From: Pontibacter populi | GTDB lineage: Bacteria > Bacteroidota > Bacteroidia > Cytophagales > Hymenobacteraceae | Assembly: GCF_019336435.1 (NCBI RefSeq) | Contig: NZ_JAHWXQ010000002.1 | Location: 1,156,684 to 1,220,683, forward strand | DNA: 64,000 nucleotides | Reading direction: 5' to 3' | In this document: in pieces, positions 1 through 8,737 of the stretch | Layout: each line of letters begins with the position of its first letter | How positions within the stretch are numbered: the stretch's first letter is position 1 | Program-made: the position numbers and the translations under genes | Notes under the pieces: model-generated | What the model saw: the letters and a program-made list of their open reading frames with translations, nothing else | Told to the model about the DNA's origin: nothing | Database searches by the model: none

Positions 1-339
1 GACGATCCGAACAAGAAAAATTTTTATCGCTACGTGACCCACCGAAGCAGCCTACGGAACAACTCGGATCGTGAGTTTGTAACTACTGATGAACTAACCA
101 ATGGTAAGGAAACGTCCTATGGCTCGGCTTATGATTACGAAGAAGGCGACACACTGATTCTTTCCCTTTTCAACATTGAAAAGCAATACTACGACTTCCT
201 GCAGTCTGTAGAAGACGCCAAGAACTCCAACGGCAATCCGTTTGCGCAACCAGCCAAAGTAAAGTCATCTGTGCAGGGCGGCTTCGGCATTTTCACTAAT
301 CTCGCCATAGATAGGAAAAAGGTAATTATCAGTAAGTAA
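1..339 (+). CDS. DUF4249 family lipoprotein, C-terminal fragment
   Basis: The reading frame is open from base 1, so this is the 3' end of a gene that starts outside the window; 112 residues are visible. The pattern is that of the DUF4249 C-terminus: a GDTLILSLFNIEKQYYDF segment, then NPFAQPAKVKSSVQGGFGIF, matching the family signature NPFa-p-v-(x)-gG-GiF. Members are outer-membrane-associated lipoproteins of Bacteroidota usually encoded beside a TonB-dependent receptor. The receptor partner is presumably upstream and not visible. A second, complete DUF4249 gene lies at 51916-53070. Substrate unknown. Confidence 0.8.
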   Translation, partial: DDPNKKNFYRYVTHRSSLRNNSDREFVTTDELTNGKETSYGSAYDYEEGDTLILSLFNIEKQYYDFLQSVEDAKNSNGNPFAQPAKVKSSVQGGFGIFTNLAIDRKKVIISK

Positions 340-458
340 ATCTGCCAGTTTCTGATTTTGGTTTAGAAGCTTTTGCTGCGGATACAGGTTTAACCACTGC
401 CAAAATAAGAGGAATTTTACCGCTTCTTGGCTTTTCCCTAAAGAGGGATAAGAGTTGT

Positions 459-1252
459 CTGAATCAGGATTAAGGATTTACAGGCTTGGGGCTATTGCTA
501 TAGTTTAAACTATAATTTTATAGTTATTGCTTCTCTGCTGGCGCGAGCGTCCTCGCTCGTGACTTACGATGGTGTTGAGTCTCCAGACTCAACTGGCCCG
601 ACAGGGACAGGCATAGTAGTAGCGCTGGATATAGTTCTATAGTTGGCATTGGTCCAACCACCCCTACCCCTCCTTGTCTAAGGCGGGGAGCTTTTTCTGC
701 TACTGCTATAGTTGGAATTATCGTTTTATAGTTGACGTATTAACCCACCCCTACCCCTCCCAAGAGGGGAATCTCTGCTATAGTTATAGTTAAGTGTATA
801 GTTTTATAGTTGCTGTCTTAACACCCCTGTAGTCCCCTCAAGGGGACAATTCTGCCAATATCAATTTCTAAACTATAGTTTTATGGTTCCAGTCTACGAG
901 CAGGACAGGTTTACCTGTCCCTACGAAACTACCACCACGATAAATCTCGAAGCTTACCGGTTCAAATTGATAGAAGAACTATAGCTATCGAACTGATCAC
1001 AGTCTTTTGGTGGAGCGCCTTGTAGATTTGTGGTGCCGCCAGGCATTGCGACGTCAGGAGCGAAGCAAATGTACACCGCGCGATGCCCGAAGACGGGGCC
1101 TCCCGGCCGTGAGGGCACCAAAGTTAACTATAAAACTGTAGCTTTGTAAAGCTCCCAGGATTAGAAGCAGCTATGAAAGAAAAGGCTTGGTTCCAGCTGA
1201 AAAGACTTTAACTATAAGCTGAGATAGGTTTCTCACTTCGTTCGAAATGACA
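459..1252. repeat. Composite intergenic repeat, copy 1
   Basis: No credible gene lies between 340 and 1395. The stretch is a chain of short blocks that reappear in the same order at 7989-8590 and, inverted, at 22485-23312. In order: an 'aatcaggatt...ttacagg' block (459-483), a CGAGCG/CGCTCG hairpin (539-561), a 9-bp hairpin GTTGAGTCT/AGACTCAAC (574-593), C-rich palindromes (659-692, 745-779, 823-848), the hairpin GGACAGGT/ACCTGTCC (904-922), the 88-nt structured core (1032-1119), an 'aaaggcttggttccag' block and a 'ttcgaaatgacaaa' end. Blocks are joined by TATAGTT/AACTATA motifs. Confidence 0.85.
1032..1119 (+). repeat. 88-nt structured repeat core, copy 1
   Basis: Bounded by GGTGCC (1032-1037) and GGCACC (1114-1119), which pair. 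Inside, GGCATTGCG (1042-1050) pairs with CGCGATGCC (1079-1087) over nine positions with one G-T, and GGCC-TCCC-GGCC (1097-1108) forms a small hairpin. The result is a three-way-junction-like fold. Copies at 8369-8456 and 22678-22765 (inverted) are also exactly 88 nt. Function unknown; it could be a non-autonomous mobile repeat or a structured RNA. Confidence 0.75.
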
Positions 1253-1340
1253 AAAATAAAAAGTCAGCTATAGATCATTTCAAGTCTCAAAGCATTCCAA
1301 ACAAAGAGGCTTACATCTTGATCTATAGTTTTACTTAAAT

Positions 1341-1379
1341 ACAAAAGGCCCGGACTATAGTGTAGTCCGGGCCTTTTGT
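1341..1379 (-). terminator. Terminator of purine nucleoside phosphorylase gene
   Basis: Perfect 17-bp inverted repeat (1341-1357 with 1363-1379, 5-nt loop) immediately downstream of the stop codon of the minus-strand gene, with A/T runs at both stem bases. Confidence 0.85.
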
Positions 1380-1395
1380 AAAATTATAGTTGTAT

Positions 1396-2211
1396 TTACT
1401 GGATAGCAATCAGTTCACGGATAAGTCTTGTCATGCGTGGTTCGGCTACAGCGGCTGCATCTAAAATATCGCTTAGGATAACTTTTTTGATCCTGTCTGG
1501 TGTGCCCATATCGGTAATAACTGACACTGCAAAAACAGGAACGCCCATGTGGCGCGCAGCAATCACTTCCGGCACTGTAGACATACCTACTGCATCAGCA
1601 CCAATTGTACGGATGTAGCTGTATTCGGCAAGTGTTTCGAGCATTGGGCCCGGCACAGATGCATAAACACCTGTACGTACTGTAAAGCCTTCTTTCGCAG
1701 CGATCTCAACGGCCTGCTCTACCATTTTACGGTCGTAGGCTTCGCTCATATCCGGGAAGCGTGGGCCAAGCTCGTCCAGATTAGGACCCAGCAGCGGGTT
1801 AGACGGCTGCAGGTTGATGTGGTCTGTCTGGATCATTAGGTCGCTCACATTATAGTCCGGATTTAGGCCACCAGATGCGTTAGATACAAACAGCTTCTGA
1901 ACACCCAGCAACTTCATAACACGAACCGGGAACACAACCTGGTGCATGGTATAGCCTTCGTAATAATGGAAACGGCCCTGCATTATGATAACACGGCGGC
2001 CTGCCAGCGTACCTAATATCAGTTTACCAGAGTGGCTCTCTACTGTAGAAACCGGAAAATGCGGAATATCAGCATAGTTCAGGCTAAACTGTATATCTAT
2101 CTCTTTTACCAAAGCGCCAAGGCCGGTGCCCAGTATAATCCCAAACTCAGGTGCAAAATTTTCGGTGTTAGCCTGTATATAAGCTTTCGCTTCGTGTAGT
2201 TGCTGCATCAT
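1396..2211 (-). CDS. punA: Purine-nucleoside phosphorylase (trimeric family)
   Basis: 271 residues, the normal length for trimeric PNP (nucleoside phosphorylase family 2), which splits purine (deoxy)nucleosides with phosphate in cytosolic salvage. Visible signatures: GIILGTGLG near residue 25, ESHSGKL (phosphate-site His-Ser), RFHYYEGY, NASGGLN, and VPGPMLET followed by VGMSTVPEV. At the base-recognition position, where human PNP has Asn243 (SLITN), this protein reads SVITD, an Asp. It starts with two consecutive ATGs; the first is given. Monocistronic: own terminator downstream, and a sppA terminator upstream. Confidence 0.93.
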   Translation of the reverse strand: MMQQLHEAKAYIQANTENFAPEFGIILGTGLGALVKEIDIQFSLNYADIPHFPVSTVESHSGKLILGTLAGRRVIIMQGRFHYYEGYTMHQVVFPVRVMKLLGVQKLFVSNASGGLNPDYNVSDLMIQTDHINLQPSNPLLGPNLDELGPRFPDMSEAYDRKMVEQAVEIAAKEGFTVRTGVYASVPGPMLETLAEYSYIRTIGADAVGMSTVPEVIAARHMGVPVFAVSVITDMGTPDRIKKVILSDILDAAAVAEPRMTRLIRELIAIQ

Positions 2212-2382
2212 AATGCTGATTCTAAATAGCTGAAGGAATGATTAATTGAATTTAATGGTGCAAAATAGGCGATTTTATAGTTCTGAATAAATGACTTTCA
2301 TCACAGGATTCAGGTATTAAACTATAAACTCCTGAACTATAGTTGCTGGCAAGTTGCAAAAAATTACCCTGCCCCGAAAACA

Positions 2383-2417
2383 AAACCGCCGCGACTATGC
2401 ATTAGTCGCGGCGGTTT
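2383..2417 (-). terminator. Terminator of sppA
   Basis: Perfect 15-bp stem (2383-2397 with 2403-2417), 5-nt loop, located 32 bp after the sppA stop. It is immediately followed on the plus strand by AAACTATAG. Confidence 0.85.
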
Positions 2418-2448
2418 AAACTATAGATTTCCTCTGAGAGACTCGTTA

Positions 2449-4212
2449 TTACTCTACGCTCAGGTTATAAGGCATACGTGTCTGCATCCCCTGAATGTGC
2501 TCTACTTTTTTGTACATGTTGTAAAGTGGGTAAAGTTCGCCAAGTTCAGCTTTTACCTGTGCCTCTTTTACCTGCTTGCCTGCATCGCCCATCAGCTCTT
2601 CCACAAAAGACTTACGTGCCGGTAATTCGGTAATTCTGTAATCGTCTTTGATGTTGGCTTTGGCTGCTGCAATTTCAATAGCTGTTTCCAGGCCACCGAA
2701 CACATCTACCAGGTTACGCTCTTTGGCCTCAGCGCCAGACCATACACGGCCTGATGCATATTCCTTCAATTTGTCCTGCGACATACCGCGGCCCTGTGCT
2801 GCTTTTTTAGTGAACACATCGTAGATCTGGTTGATCTGGCGCTGCACCACTTCTTGCTCAAACTCAGTCATTGGTCGGGTAAGCGTTGGCACATCAGAGT
2901 ACTTGCCGGTTTTCACGTTATCTATCGTAATGCCCAGCTTGTTGTTCATAAAGCCCTGTATGTTCGGGATAATACCAAACACACCAATACTACCGGTAAT
3001 AGTGTTCGGGTGCGCTACAATCGTATCGCAGCCCATAGCCAGGTAATACCCACCAGATGCCGCCACATCAGACATAGAGGCAATAACCGGCTTCACTTTT
3101 TTGGTTAACTGTATTTCGCGCCACATCACATCCGAAGCCAGTGCGCTACCGCCCGGAGAGCTGATACGCAATACCACCGCTTTCACTTTATCATCCATGC
3201 GGGCCTTACGGATCGCTTCCGCAAAACGCTCGCTGCCGATCTCATCATCATCGCCTTTGCCATCCACAATATCGCCTTCAGCATAAATTACAGCAATGCG
3301 GTTCTTAGATGAGTTTGACTCTTTTTTGCCTTCCGCTTTTTTGTACTTCGACAGCTGTACCAATTCCAGTTTGCCATCTTCTTTTACACCTGATTTTTCT
3401 TTCAGGTAAGCAATGGCCTCGTCGTAGTAACCAACATCTGTAATCAAGCCATATTTCTTGGCATCTTCCGCGTCACGTACCAGCAGGTTATCAGAGATAT
3501 TCTTCAGTTCTTCGTAAGATTTATTGCGGGATTTAGCAATGTTGCGCAGTTGATAATCGTTGATCGAGTTCAGGAAAGACTGCATCTGCAGGCGTGCCGG
3601 CTCGCTCATTTTATCCAGGAAGAAAGGCTCTACAGCACTCTTAAATTCGCCTACTTTAAATATCTGCGGCTTGATGTCCAGCTTATCCAGGGTACCTTTA
3701 AAGAAGTAAACTTCAGAGCTCATGCCGTTAAATTCTATCGTGCCCAGCGGGTTTACATAGATTTTATCAGCTACAGAAGCCAGGTAATATGCTTTTTCCT
3801 GCGACAGATCGGTGTAAGAAACAATGAACTTACCAGACTTCTTAAAGTCGATCAGTTCGTTGCGGATCTCTTCGAGTTTGGCCATTCCGCCATCAACAAA
3901 ACGCATGTTCAGGAAAATACCTTTAATGTTGTCGTCGGTTTTTGCTTTGCGGATAGATGCCTTTATCTGGTCCAGGCCATCAGTGCTTGAGAAGCCACCG
4001 AAAGCAAAACCAAGTTCCTGCCACGGATCCTGCGGATCGCGCTCAGCAATAGGTTTATCGAGTTTAAGCTCCAGAACAGAGTTTTCCACGATGCTCACTT
4101 CATCTTTAGATGCAGCACTGGCAATAATGCCCACCATGATCAGGAAACTGATTAAGGAGAATAAGAGCAGGCCAACTATAGTTGCCAGCACATATTTCAG
4201 GAATTGTAACAT
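2449..4212 (-). CDS. sppA: Signal peptide peptidase SppA, 67K type
   Basis: 587 residues with the two-domain S49 layout of E. coli SppA. One N-terminal membrane segment (about residues 8-32) anchors it in the inner membrane, where it degrades released signal peptides. The catalytic dyad is split between domains as in the family: Lys191 in GEFKSAVEPF of the first domain and Ser386 in DVAASGGYYLA of the second; RISSPGGSALAS (about 349-360) is the substrate-pocket motif. An exact AACTATAGTT palindrome lies in the membrane-segment codons, read Thr-Ile-Val. Monocistronic by its flanking terminator and spacing. Confidence 0.95.
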   Translation of the reverse strand: MLQFLKYVLATIVGLLLFSLISFLIMVGIIASAASKDEVSIVENSVLELKLDKPIAERDPQDPWQELGFAFGGFSSTDGLDQIKASIRKAKTDDNIKGIFLNMRFVDGGMAKLEEIRNELIDFKKSGKFIVSYTDLSQEKAYYLASVADKIYVNPLGTIEFNGMSSEVYFFKGTLDKLDIKPQIFKVGEFKSAVEPFFLDKMSEPARLQMQSFLNSINDYQLRNIAKSRNKSYEELKNISDNLLVRDAEDAKKYGLITDVGYYDEAIAYLKEKSGVKEDGKLELVQLSKYKKAEGKKESNSSKNRIAVIYAEGDIVDGKGDDDEIGSERFAEAIRKARMDDKVKAVVLRISSPGGSALASDVMWREIQLTKKVKPVIASMSDVAASGGYYLAMGCDTIVAHPNTITGSIGVFGIIPNIQGFMNNKLGITIDNVKTGKYSDVPTLTRPMTEFEQEVVQRQINQIYDVFTKKAAQGRGMSQDKLKEYASGRVWSGAEAKERNLVDVFGGLETAIEIAAAKANIKDDYRITELPARKSFVEELMGDAGKQVKEAQVKAELGELYPLYNMYKKVEHIQGMQTRMPYNLSVE

Positions 4213-4343
4213 ATCAGGGTTTGTGTGATTATCAATTTGTTAACGGAGATCGCTCCCTACTACAATAAACGAAATTAAAGCTTATAGTTCAATAGCCATC
4301 CCCTTACTCGACCAACCTCACTATTGTATAGACAAACTTTTAT

Positions 4344-4499
4344 AGTTAGAAAGTTAAAAAGTGTGGAAGTTAGAAAGTTATTTGTGTTCCGAGTCAAAAG
4401 TACCTTTTTAATCTAACTGTTAAGCTAACTTTTTTTGAGATCAAACGATCATCGAACCATCACTTTCTAACCTTCTAACTTCCAAACTTTCTAACTTTT
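4344..4499. repeat. Inverted repeat of GTTAGAAAGTT units at the rarA 3' end
   Basis: A roughly 36-bp arm (4344-4379), rich in AGTTAGAAAGTT and GGAAGTTAGAA, is mirrored imperfectly at 4463-4499, where it overlaps the rarA stop codon. The roughly 80 bp between the arms carry a smaller TTAACTGTTAAGCTAA-like inverted run. It may serve as the rarA terminator, but the arms are unusually long and repetitive. Confidence 0.6.
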
Positions 4500-5769
4500 A
4501 GTATCTGTATTTCTTTCCCCATTGGGCTTGTAGTTGCTTTCGCATTTCTACTTCGCGGCCGTTGTTTCCGGGGTCATAAAAAGCGGTGTTGGTTAGCTCT
4601 TGCGGCATAAATTCCTGCTCTACAAAATTGCCTTCGTAATCGTGCGCGTATTTATAGTTGTTGCCATAACCTATCTCTTTCATTAGCTTGGTTGGCGCAT
4701 TCCGGATGTGTAACGGAACAGGCAGGTTTCCGGTTTGCTGCACCATTTGCCGGGCTGTTTTAATAGCCTTGTAACTGGCATTACTTTTAGGTGATGTTGC
4801 CAGGTAAACCGTGCACTGCGACAATATAATTTCTGCTTCCGGGTACCCGATCATCTGCACTGCCTGGAAACATGAAGTTGCCATTAACAACGCGTTGGAG
4901 TTAGCCAGGCCAATATCTTCGGAAGAGGCGATAAGTAATCTGCGGGCAATGAATTTCGGATCTTCGCCACCTTCTATCATGCGGGCAAGCCAGTAAACTG
5001 CCGCGTTAGGGTCGGAGCCACGAATGGACTTGATAAATGCTGAAACCAGGTCGTAATGCATCTCACCGGACTTGTCATACATTACGATGTTCTGCTGCGC
5101 TACCTGCTTTACCAGGTCGTTGGTAACTACTACTTCATCCGCACCCTGCACGCCTTCAGCCACAATCTCCAGCAAATTTAAAAGCTTGCGCGCATCGCCT
5201 CCGGATATAGTCAACAGGGCTTCATATTCTTCTACCCTAACTTTGCGGTGGCGCAGCCACTCATCCTGCTCCAGCGCTTTGTCTACTAACTCTATCAGTT
5301 CGTCTTTGGTGAGGTGCTTTAGTATATACACCTGGCAACGCGACAATAGCGCCGAAATAACTTCGAAAGACGGGTTCTCGGTGGTAGCGCCAACTAAAGT
5401 TACAGTGCCTTTCTCTACAGCGCCTAGCAAGGCATCCTGCTGCGATTTATTAAATCGGTGAATTTCATCTATAAACAGTACCGTTCCTTGTCGTTTCTTG
5501 GCCTGGTCTATTACTTCGCGGATATCTTTAACACCGGAGTTGATCGCGCTCAGGGCTACAAAAGGCACCTTCATCTGGTTGGCAATAATGTTCGCCAGTG
5601 TGGTTTTGCCTACTCCCGGAGGTCCCCACAGGATCATGCTTGGTATAACGCCGCCCTCAATGTAACGACGCAAAATACCATCAGGACCAACCAGGTGCTT
5701 TTGTCCGTAATACTGATCTAAATTATGCGGCCGCATGCGCTCGGCCAACGGTATGTTAGGGTGAATCAT
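4498..5769 (-). CDS. rarA: Replication-associated recombination protein A (RarA/MgsA)
   Basis: 423 residues, standard for the RarA/WRNIP1 clamp-loader-like AAA+ ATPases, which act at stalled forks and single-strand DNA ends in the cytoplasm. Seen: the N-terminal LAERMRPHNLDQYYGQKHL family signature, Walker A GPPGVGKT (49-56), Walker B VLFIDEIHRFNK (about 97-108), sensor 1 VGATTENPSFE, then the C-terminal tetramerisation region with IRGSDPNAAVYWLARM. The start follows the conserved N-terminus closely. An AI-2E transporter gene ends 83 bp upstream on the same strand and may be co-transcribed. Confidence 0.95.
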   Translation of the reverse strand: MIHPNIPLAERMRPHNLDQYYGQKHLVGPDGILRRYIEGGVIPSMILWGPPGVGKTTLANIIANQMKVPFVALSAINSGVKDIREVIDQAKKRQGTVLFIDEIHRFNKSQQDALLGAVEKGTVTLVGATTENPSFEVISALLSRCQVYILKHLTKDELIELVDKALEQDEWLRHRKVRVEEYEALLTISGGDARKLLNLLEIVAEGVQGADEVVVTNDLVKQVAQQNIVMYDKSGEMHYDLVSAFIKSIRGSDPNAAVYWLARMIEGGEDPKFIARRLLIASSEDIGLANSNALLMATSCFQAVQMIGYPEAEIILSQCTVYLATSPKSNASYKAIKTARQMVQQTGNLPVPLHIRNAPTKLMKEIGYGNNYKYAHDYEGNFVEQEFMPQELTNTAFYDPGNNGREVEMRKQLQAQWGKKYRY

Positions 5770-5801
5770 CTACGCTATCGTTTACCTGTTAAGGTTTAAA
5801 A

Positions 5802-5809
5802 CAAAGTTA
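5802..5809 (-). promoter_or_regulatory. Candidate -7 element upstream of rarA
   Basis: On the minus strand this reads TAACTTTG, matching the Bacteroidota -7 consensus TAnnTTTG, 33 bp before the rarA ATG. No TTTG box at the right distance is seen, so support is partial. Confidence 0.35.
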
Positions 5810-5852
5810 CGGATTTGATAACAAAGAGGTAAACCTATAGTTTGAGCCGGCA

Positions 5853-7016
5853 TTATAGTTTGTCATCCTCATCTGTAGTCTCTATCTTGTTTTCCCGCTC
5901 CAGATGTTCGCGTGTTGCTTCGCTGTCGTCGCGCATGGCAGGCTCGGTCATGGGGCTGTATTCTGGCTTCTCATCACCAAACAAAACACCCCACTGTTTA
6001 AAGTCCTCGGTTCTGTCAAATACTACCTTTAAAACTGCAATGATCGGCAGTGATAAAAACATACCCGCAATACCGGCAATCTCGCCACCCACAACCACGC
6101 CAACTATAGTTGCCAGCGCGTTTATCTTTACTTTAGAACCTACAATGCGCGGCATCAGGATATTATTATCAAGGAACTGCACACCGGCAATTACACCCAG
6201 CACCGTAAGTATAGGCCATAGTTCGGAAGAGGAGGCCAGTGTTAACAACACACCTATAATATTGCCCAGCAATGCCCCCACGTAAGGGATCAGGTTCAGG
6301 AAAGCGAAGATCAGCCCGATCAGTAAGGCGTGTTTTATCCCGATGATCAGCAGAATTCCTCCTAACAGAATGGTCATGTACGTAACCTGTATCAGCAACC
6401 CGAAAAGGTAACTTTTAATGATCACCTTCATTTCGCGCAGGGTTTCTTCTACGTTTTCATGCTTCTCTTCCGGAAACCACAGGAACACAAATCGCAGCAG
6501 CAGGTTTTTGTAAAACAGGATCAGGAAAATATAGATCGGCAGCAGGCCCAGGAAAACCACCAGAGCTGTTACGGAGCCAGCCGCACCACCCAGCAACCCA
6601 GCGGCATAGTCGAGCAGTTTGTTGCTTTGTTCATTTATAAATTTTAATTGCTCGTCGGTTGAGAATGGGGTTATACCCTCCAGCCAGGCACTAAGCGCAC
6701 TCAGGTGGTTGGTAACGTTCTCCTTTATAGTTGGAAAATCTGTGATCAGGGCGCCAATCTGCATGGCAAAAAACCAGATGATACCGCCAAATACGATGGC
6801 CAGCAATAGCAGGCTTACAACTATAGCTAGCGCATCGGGGAATCTACGCCGCTTAAAAAACTGGAACACCGGCAACAGCATAATGCTCATAAAAAATGCC
6901 ATCAGCAAGGGAGCCAGCAGTCCTTTTGCCAGTACAATTCCCCATCCCAGAAAGAAAAGGCCCATTACTTCCAGTGCCCTTCTGGCTGTTACAGGCATTT
7001 TTTTAATACCATCCAT
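5853..7016 (-). CDS. AI-2E family transporter (PerM/TqsA-like membrane protein)
   Basis: 387 residues, polytopic. Paired hydrophobic segments near the N-terminus (about 12-75), a soluble insertion, then a membrane cluster from about 150 to 330 with the family-typical PYVGALLGNIIGVLLTL and LDNNILMPRIVGSKVKINALA stretches. The charged C-terminal tail (about 345-387) is cytoplasmic. Family members export autoinducer-2, sodium or other small solutes; the substrate here cannot be told. An exact AACTATAGTT sits at 6102-6111 (ALATIVG). Divergent from the EamA gene at 7083, with 66 bp between starts. Confidence 0.88.
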   Translation of the reverse strand: MDGIKKMPVTARRALEVMGLFFLGWGIVLAKGLLAPLLMAFFMSIMLLPVFQFFKRRRFPDALAIVVSLLLLAIVFGGIIWFFAMQIGALITDFPTIKENVTNHLSALSAWLEGITPFSTDEQLKFINEQSNKLLDYAAGLLGGAAGSVTALVVFLGLLPIYIFLILFYKNLLLRFVFLWFPEEKHENVEETLREMKVIIKSYLFGLLIQVTYMTILLGGILLIIGIKHALLIGLIFAFLNLIPYVGALLGNIIGVLLTLASSSELWPILTVLGVIAGVQFLDNNILMPRIVGSKVKINALATIVGVVVGGEIAGIAGMFLSLPIIAVLKVVFDRTEDFKQWGVLFGDEKPEYSPMTEPAMRDDSEATREHLERENKIETTDEDDKL

Positions 7017-7070
7017 AGTTTCAGTATAGTTTGCAGGTCGTCTTTATACGGTATAAATTTAATTAGCGCG

Positions 7071-7078
7071 TACCTTTG
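7071..7078 (+). promoter_or_regulatory. -7 promoter element, possibly for a leaderless EamA mRNA
   Basis: TACCTTTG matches TAnnTTTG. The last G is only 4 nt (CGGC) before the ATG at 7083, so transcription would start at or next to the start codon. No clear TTTG box is found at the expected distance. Confidence 0.45.
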
Positions 7079-7082
7079 CGGC

Positions 7083-7982
7083 ATGAGTAAACAAGTACAG
7101 GTGCACGGGGCACTTTTCCTGGTGGCCCTAATATACGGCAGTAACTATAGCATAGCCAAAGAAGTAATGCCTTATTATGTAGGTCCTTATGGCCTTATCG
7201 TGATCCGGGTGGTGTCGGCGGCAATCTTTTTCGGAATATTTTCGAGGTTGGTGGTAAAAGAGAAGATTGTAGGCTGGGCTGATAACATGCGGTCTGTACT
7301 TTGCGGCATTACCGGCATTGCCATTAACCAACTCTGTTTCTTTGGTGGCCTTAACCTTACCTCTCCTATTAATGCGGCGCTGCTGATGGTTATCGTTCCG
7401 ATCATCGTGCTTATTTTCTCGGCTATACTTTTGCGCGAGCGGGTAAGTATGCGCAAGGTGGGCGGAATAGTGCTGGCCTGTTCCGGTGCTTTCCTGCTGA
7501 TCTACACGTCGCGTGGTGAAGCTGCTACCGGTAATTTGTGGGGTGATCTGCTTATTATATTAAATGCTGCAAGTTATGGCTTGTACCTGGTGCTGGTAAA
7601 GCCGCTGATGCAGAAATACAATGCCTTCACCATAGTTAGCCGCATTTTTGCCGTAGGTGCCCTCATTGTTGTGCCTTTCGGATTTAACCAGGTAATGAGC
7701 CCGGATTATAGTTCGTTTCCAGAGGAGATCTGGTGGGCGATTGTGTTTATGGTGCTGGCGGTAACTATAGTTGCTTACCTGTTCAACACCTGGGCGCTGC
7801 GCTATGCCAACCCCTCCCTGGTGGGTGCTTACATTTACCTGCAGCCGCTTATGGCTATAGTTGTAGCTATCGGTTTCGGGAAAGATGTTTTCACCCTGCA
7901 GAAAGGGATTTACGCGCTCCTGATATTTGCCGGGGTATACCTGGTAAGCCGGACAAGGCAGAATGTTGGTGTAAGTGAGTAA
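7083..7982 (+). CDS. EamA/DMT family transporter
   Basis: 299 residues in two tandem EamA repeats, about ten hydrophobic helices (residues 8-130 and 150-290), the normal length for drug/metabolite transporters of the inner membrane. Recognisable pieces are IYGSNYSIAKEVMP in helix 1, GITGIAINQLCFFGGLNLTSPINAALL, and LQPLMAIVVAIGFGKD in the last third. Substrate unknown; relatives export amino acids or metabolites. The gene contains an exact palindrome (7763-7772, VTIVAY) and several CTATAG variants. It reads away from the transporter at 5853-7016. Confidence 0.88.
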   Translation: MSKQVQVHGALFLVALIYGSNYSIAKEVMPYYVGPYGLIVIRVVSAAIFFGIFSRLVVKEKIVGWADNMRSVLCGITGIAINQLCFFGGLNLTSPINAALLMVIVPIIVLIFSAILLRERVSMRKVGGIVLACSGAFLLIYTSRGEAATGNLWGDLLIILNAASYGLYLVLVKPLMQKYNAFTIVSRIFAVGALIVVPFGFNQVMSPDYSSFPEEIWWAIVFMVLAVTIVAYLFNTWALRYANPSLVGAYIYLQPLMAIVVAIGFGKDVFTLQKGIYALLIFAGVYLVSRTRQNVGVSE

Positions 7983-7988
7983 GCTCTA

Positions 7989-8590
7989 AATCAGGATTTT
8001 CTGGTTAGAGGATTAACAGGATTGGGCTTTGGTTTAAGTAAGGACTTCGTTTTATAGTTGCCGTTGGTCCAACCACCCCTTTATCCCCTCCTTATCTAAG
8101 GAGGGGAGCTTTTACTGCCTCTGCTTTAGTTTATCCATCGTTTTATAGTTGACAATTAACCCACCCCTGCCCCTCCCGAGAGGGGAATTTCGGCTATAGT
8201 TATAGTTTAGGTTATAGTTCTATAGTTGCAATCCACGAAGAGGACAGGTTTACCTGTCCCTTTGAAACTATGAACCCGATCAATCTCGGAGCTTACCGGT
8301 TCAAGCTATAAACACTGGTAACTATGCGAAACTTCTCAGTCTTTGGGTTGAGCGCCTTGTGAATGTCTGGTGCCGCTAGGCATTGCGACGATAGGAGCAA
8401 AAGAGATTCGCGCAGCGCGATGCCCGAAGACGAGGCCTCCCGGCCATGAGGGCACCGAAGCCAACTATGACAACTATAGGTACCTCGAGCTCCCAGGATT
8501 GGAAGTGGCTATGAAAGAAAAGGCTTGGTTCCAGTTGTAGAGACGCAAACTATAAGCTGAGATAGATTTCTCTCTGCGTTCGAAATGACA
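7989..8590. repeat. Composite intergenic repeat, copy 2
   Basis: This fills most of the 755-bp gap between the EamA gene and the RNA helicase. It has the same block order as copy 1: 'aatcagg...aacaggatt' (7989-8024), C-rich palindromes (8086-8120 and 8160-8195), GGACAGGT/ACCTGTCC hairpin (8242-8260), structured core (8369-8456), 'aaaggcttggttccag' block and 'ttcgaaatgacaaa' end. Copy 2 lacks the CGAGCG hairpin and the 'tgtagtcccctcaagggg' block. No gene is seen here; the short open frames run through the repeat. Confidence 0.85.
8369..8456 (+). repeat. 88-nt structured repeat core, copy 2
   Basis: GGTGCC and GGCACC ends, internal GGCATTGCG/CGCGATGCC stem and GGCC-TCCC-GGCC hairpin are all retained. 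The 28-nt apical region differs in sequence from the other copies but not in length. Confidence 0.75.
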
Positions 8591-8681
8591 AAAGAAGAAC
8601 TTAGCCCAGACACTAGCAGGAGCTGCGCACGCTGCTAGGTCTTTGCAAATCCTGCAAATCCCCTTAAATCCCGCTTCAAAC

Positions 8682-8717
8682 AAAAAGTCCTGCCAGAATG
8701 AACTGACAGGACTTTTA
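8682..8717 (-). terminator. Terminator of the DEAD-box helicase gene
   Basis: 10-bp stem AAAAGTCCTG (8683-8692) with CAGGACTTTT (8707-8716) just past the stop of the minus-strand helicase gene. Confidence 0.8.
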
Positions 8718-8737
8718 TACTTTATACTGCTATAAGC

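Noticed and set aside
340..1395. Degraded transposase gene inside the composite repeat
   Set aside because: No reading frame or residue pattern of a transposase was found in any of the three copies; they are composed of short palindromic blocks only.
8474..8683. Open frame next to the helicase terminator
   Set aside because: Derived from the end of composite repeat copy 2; part of the repeated 'ttcgaaatgacaaa' block.
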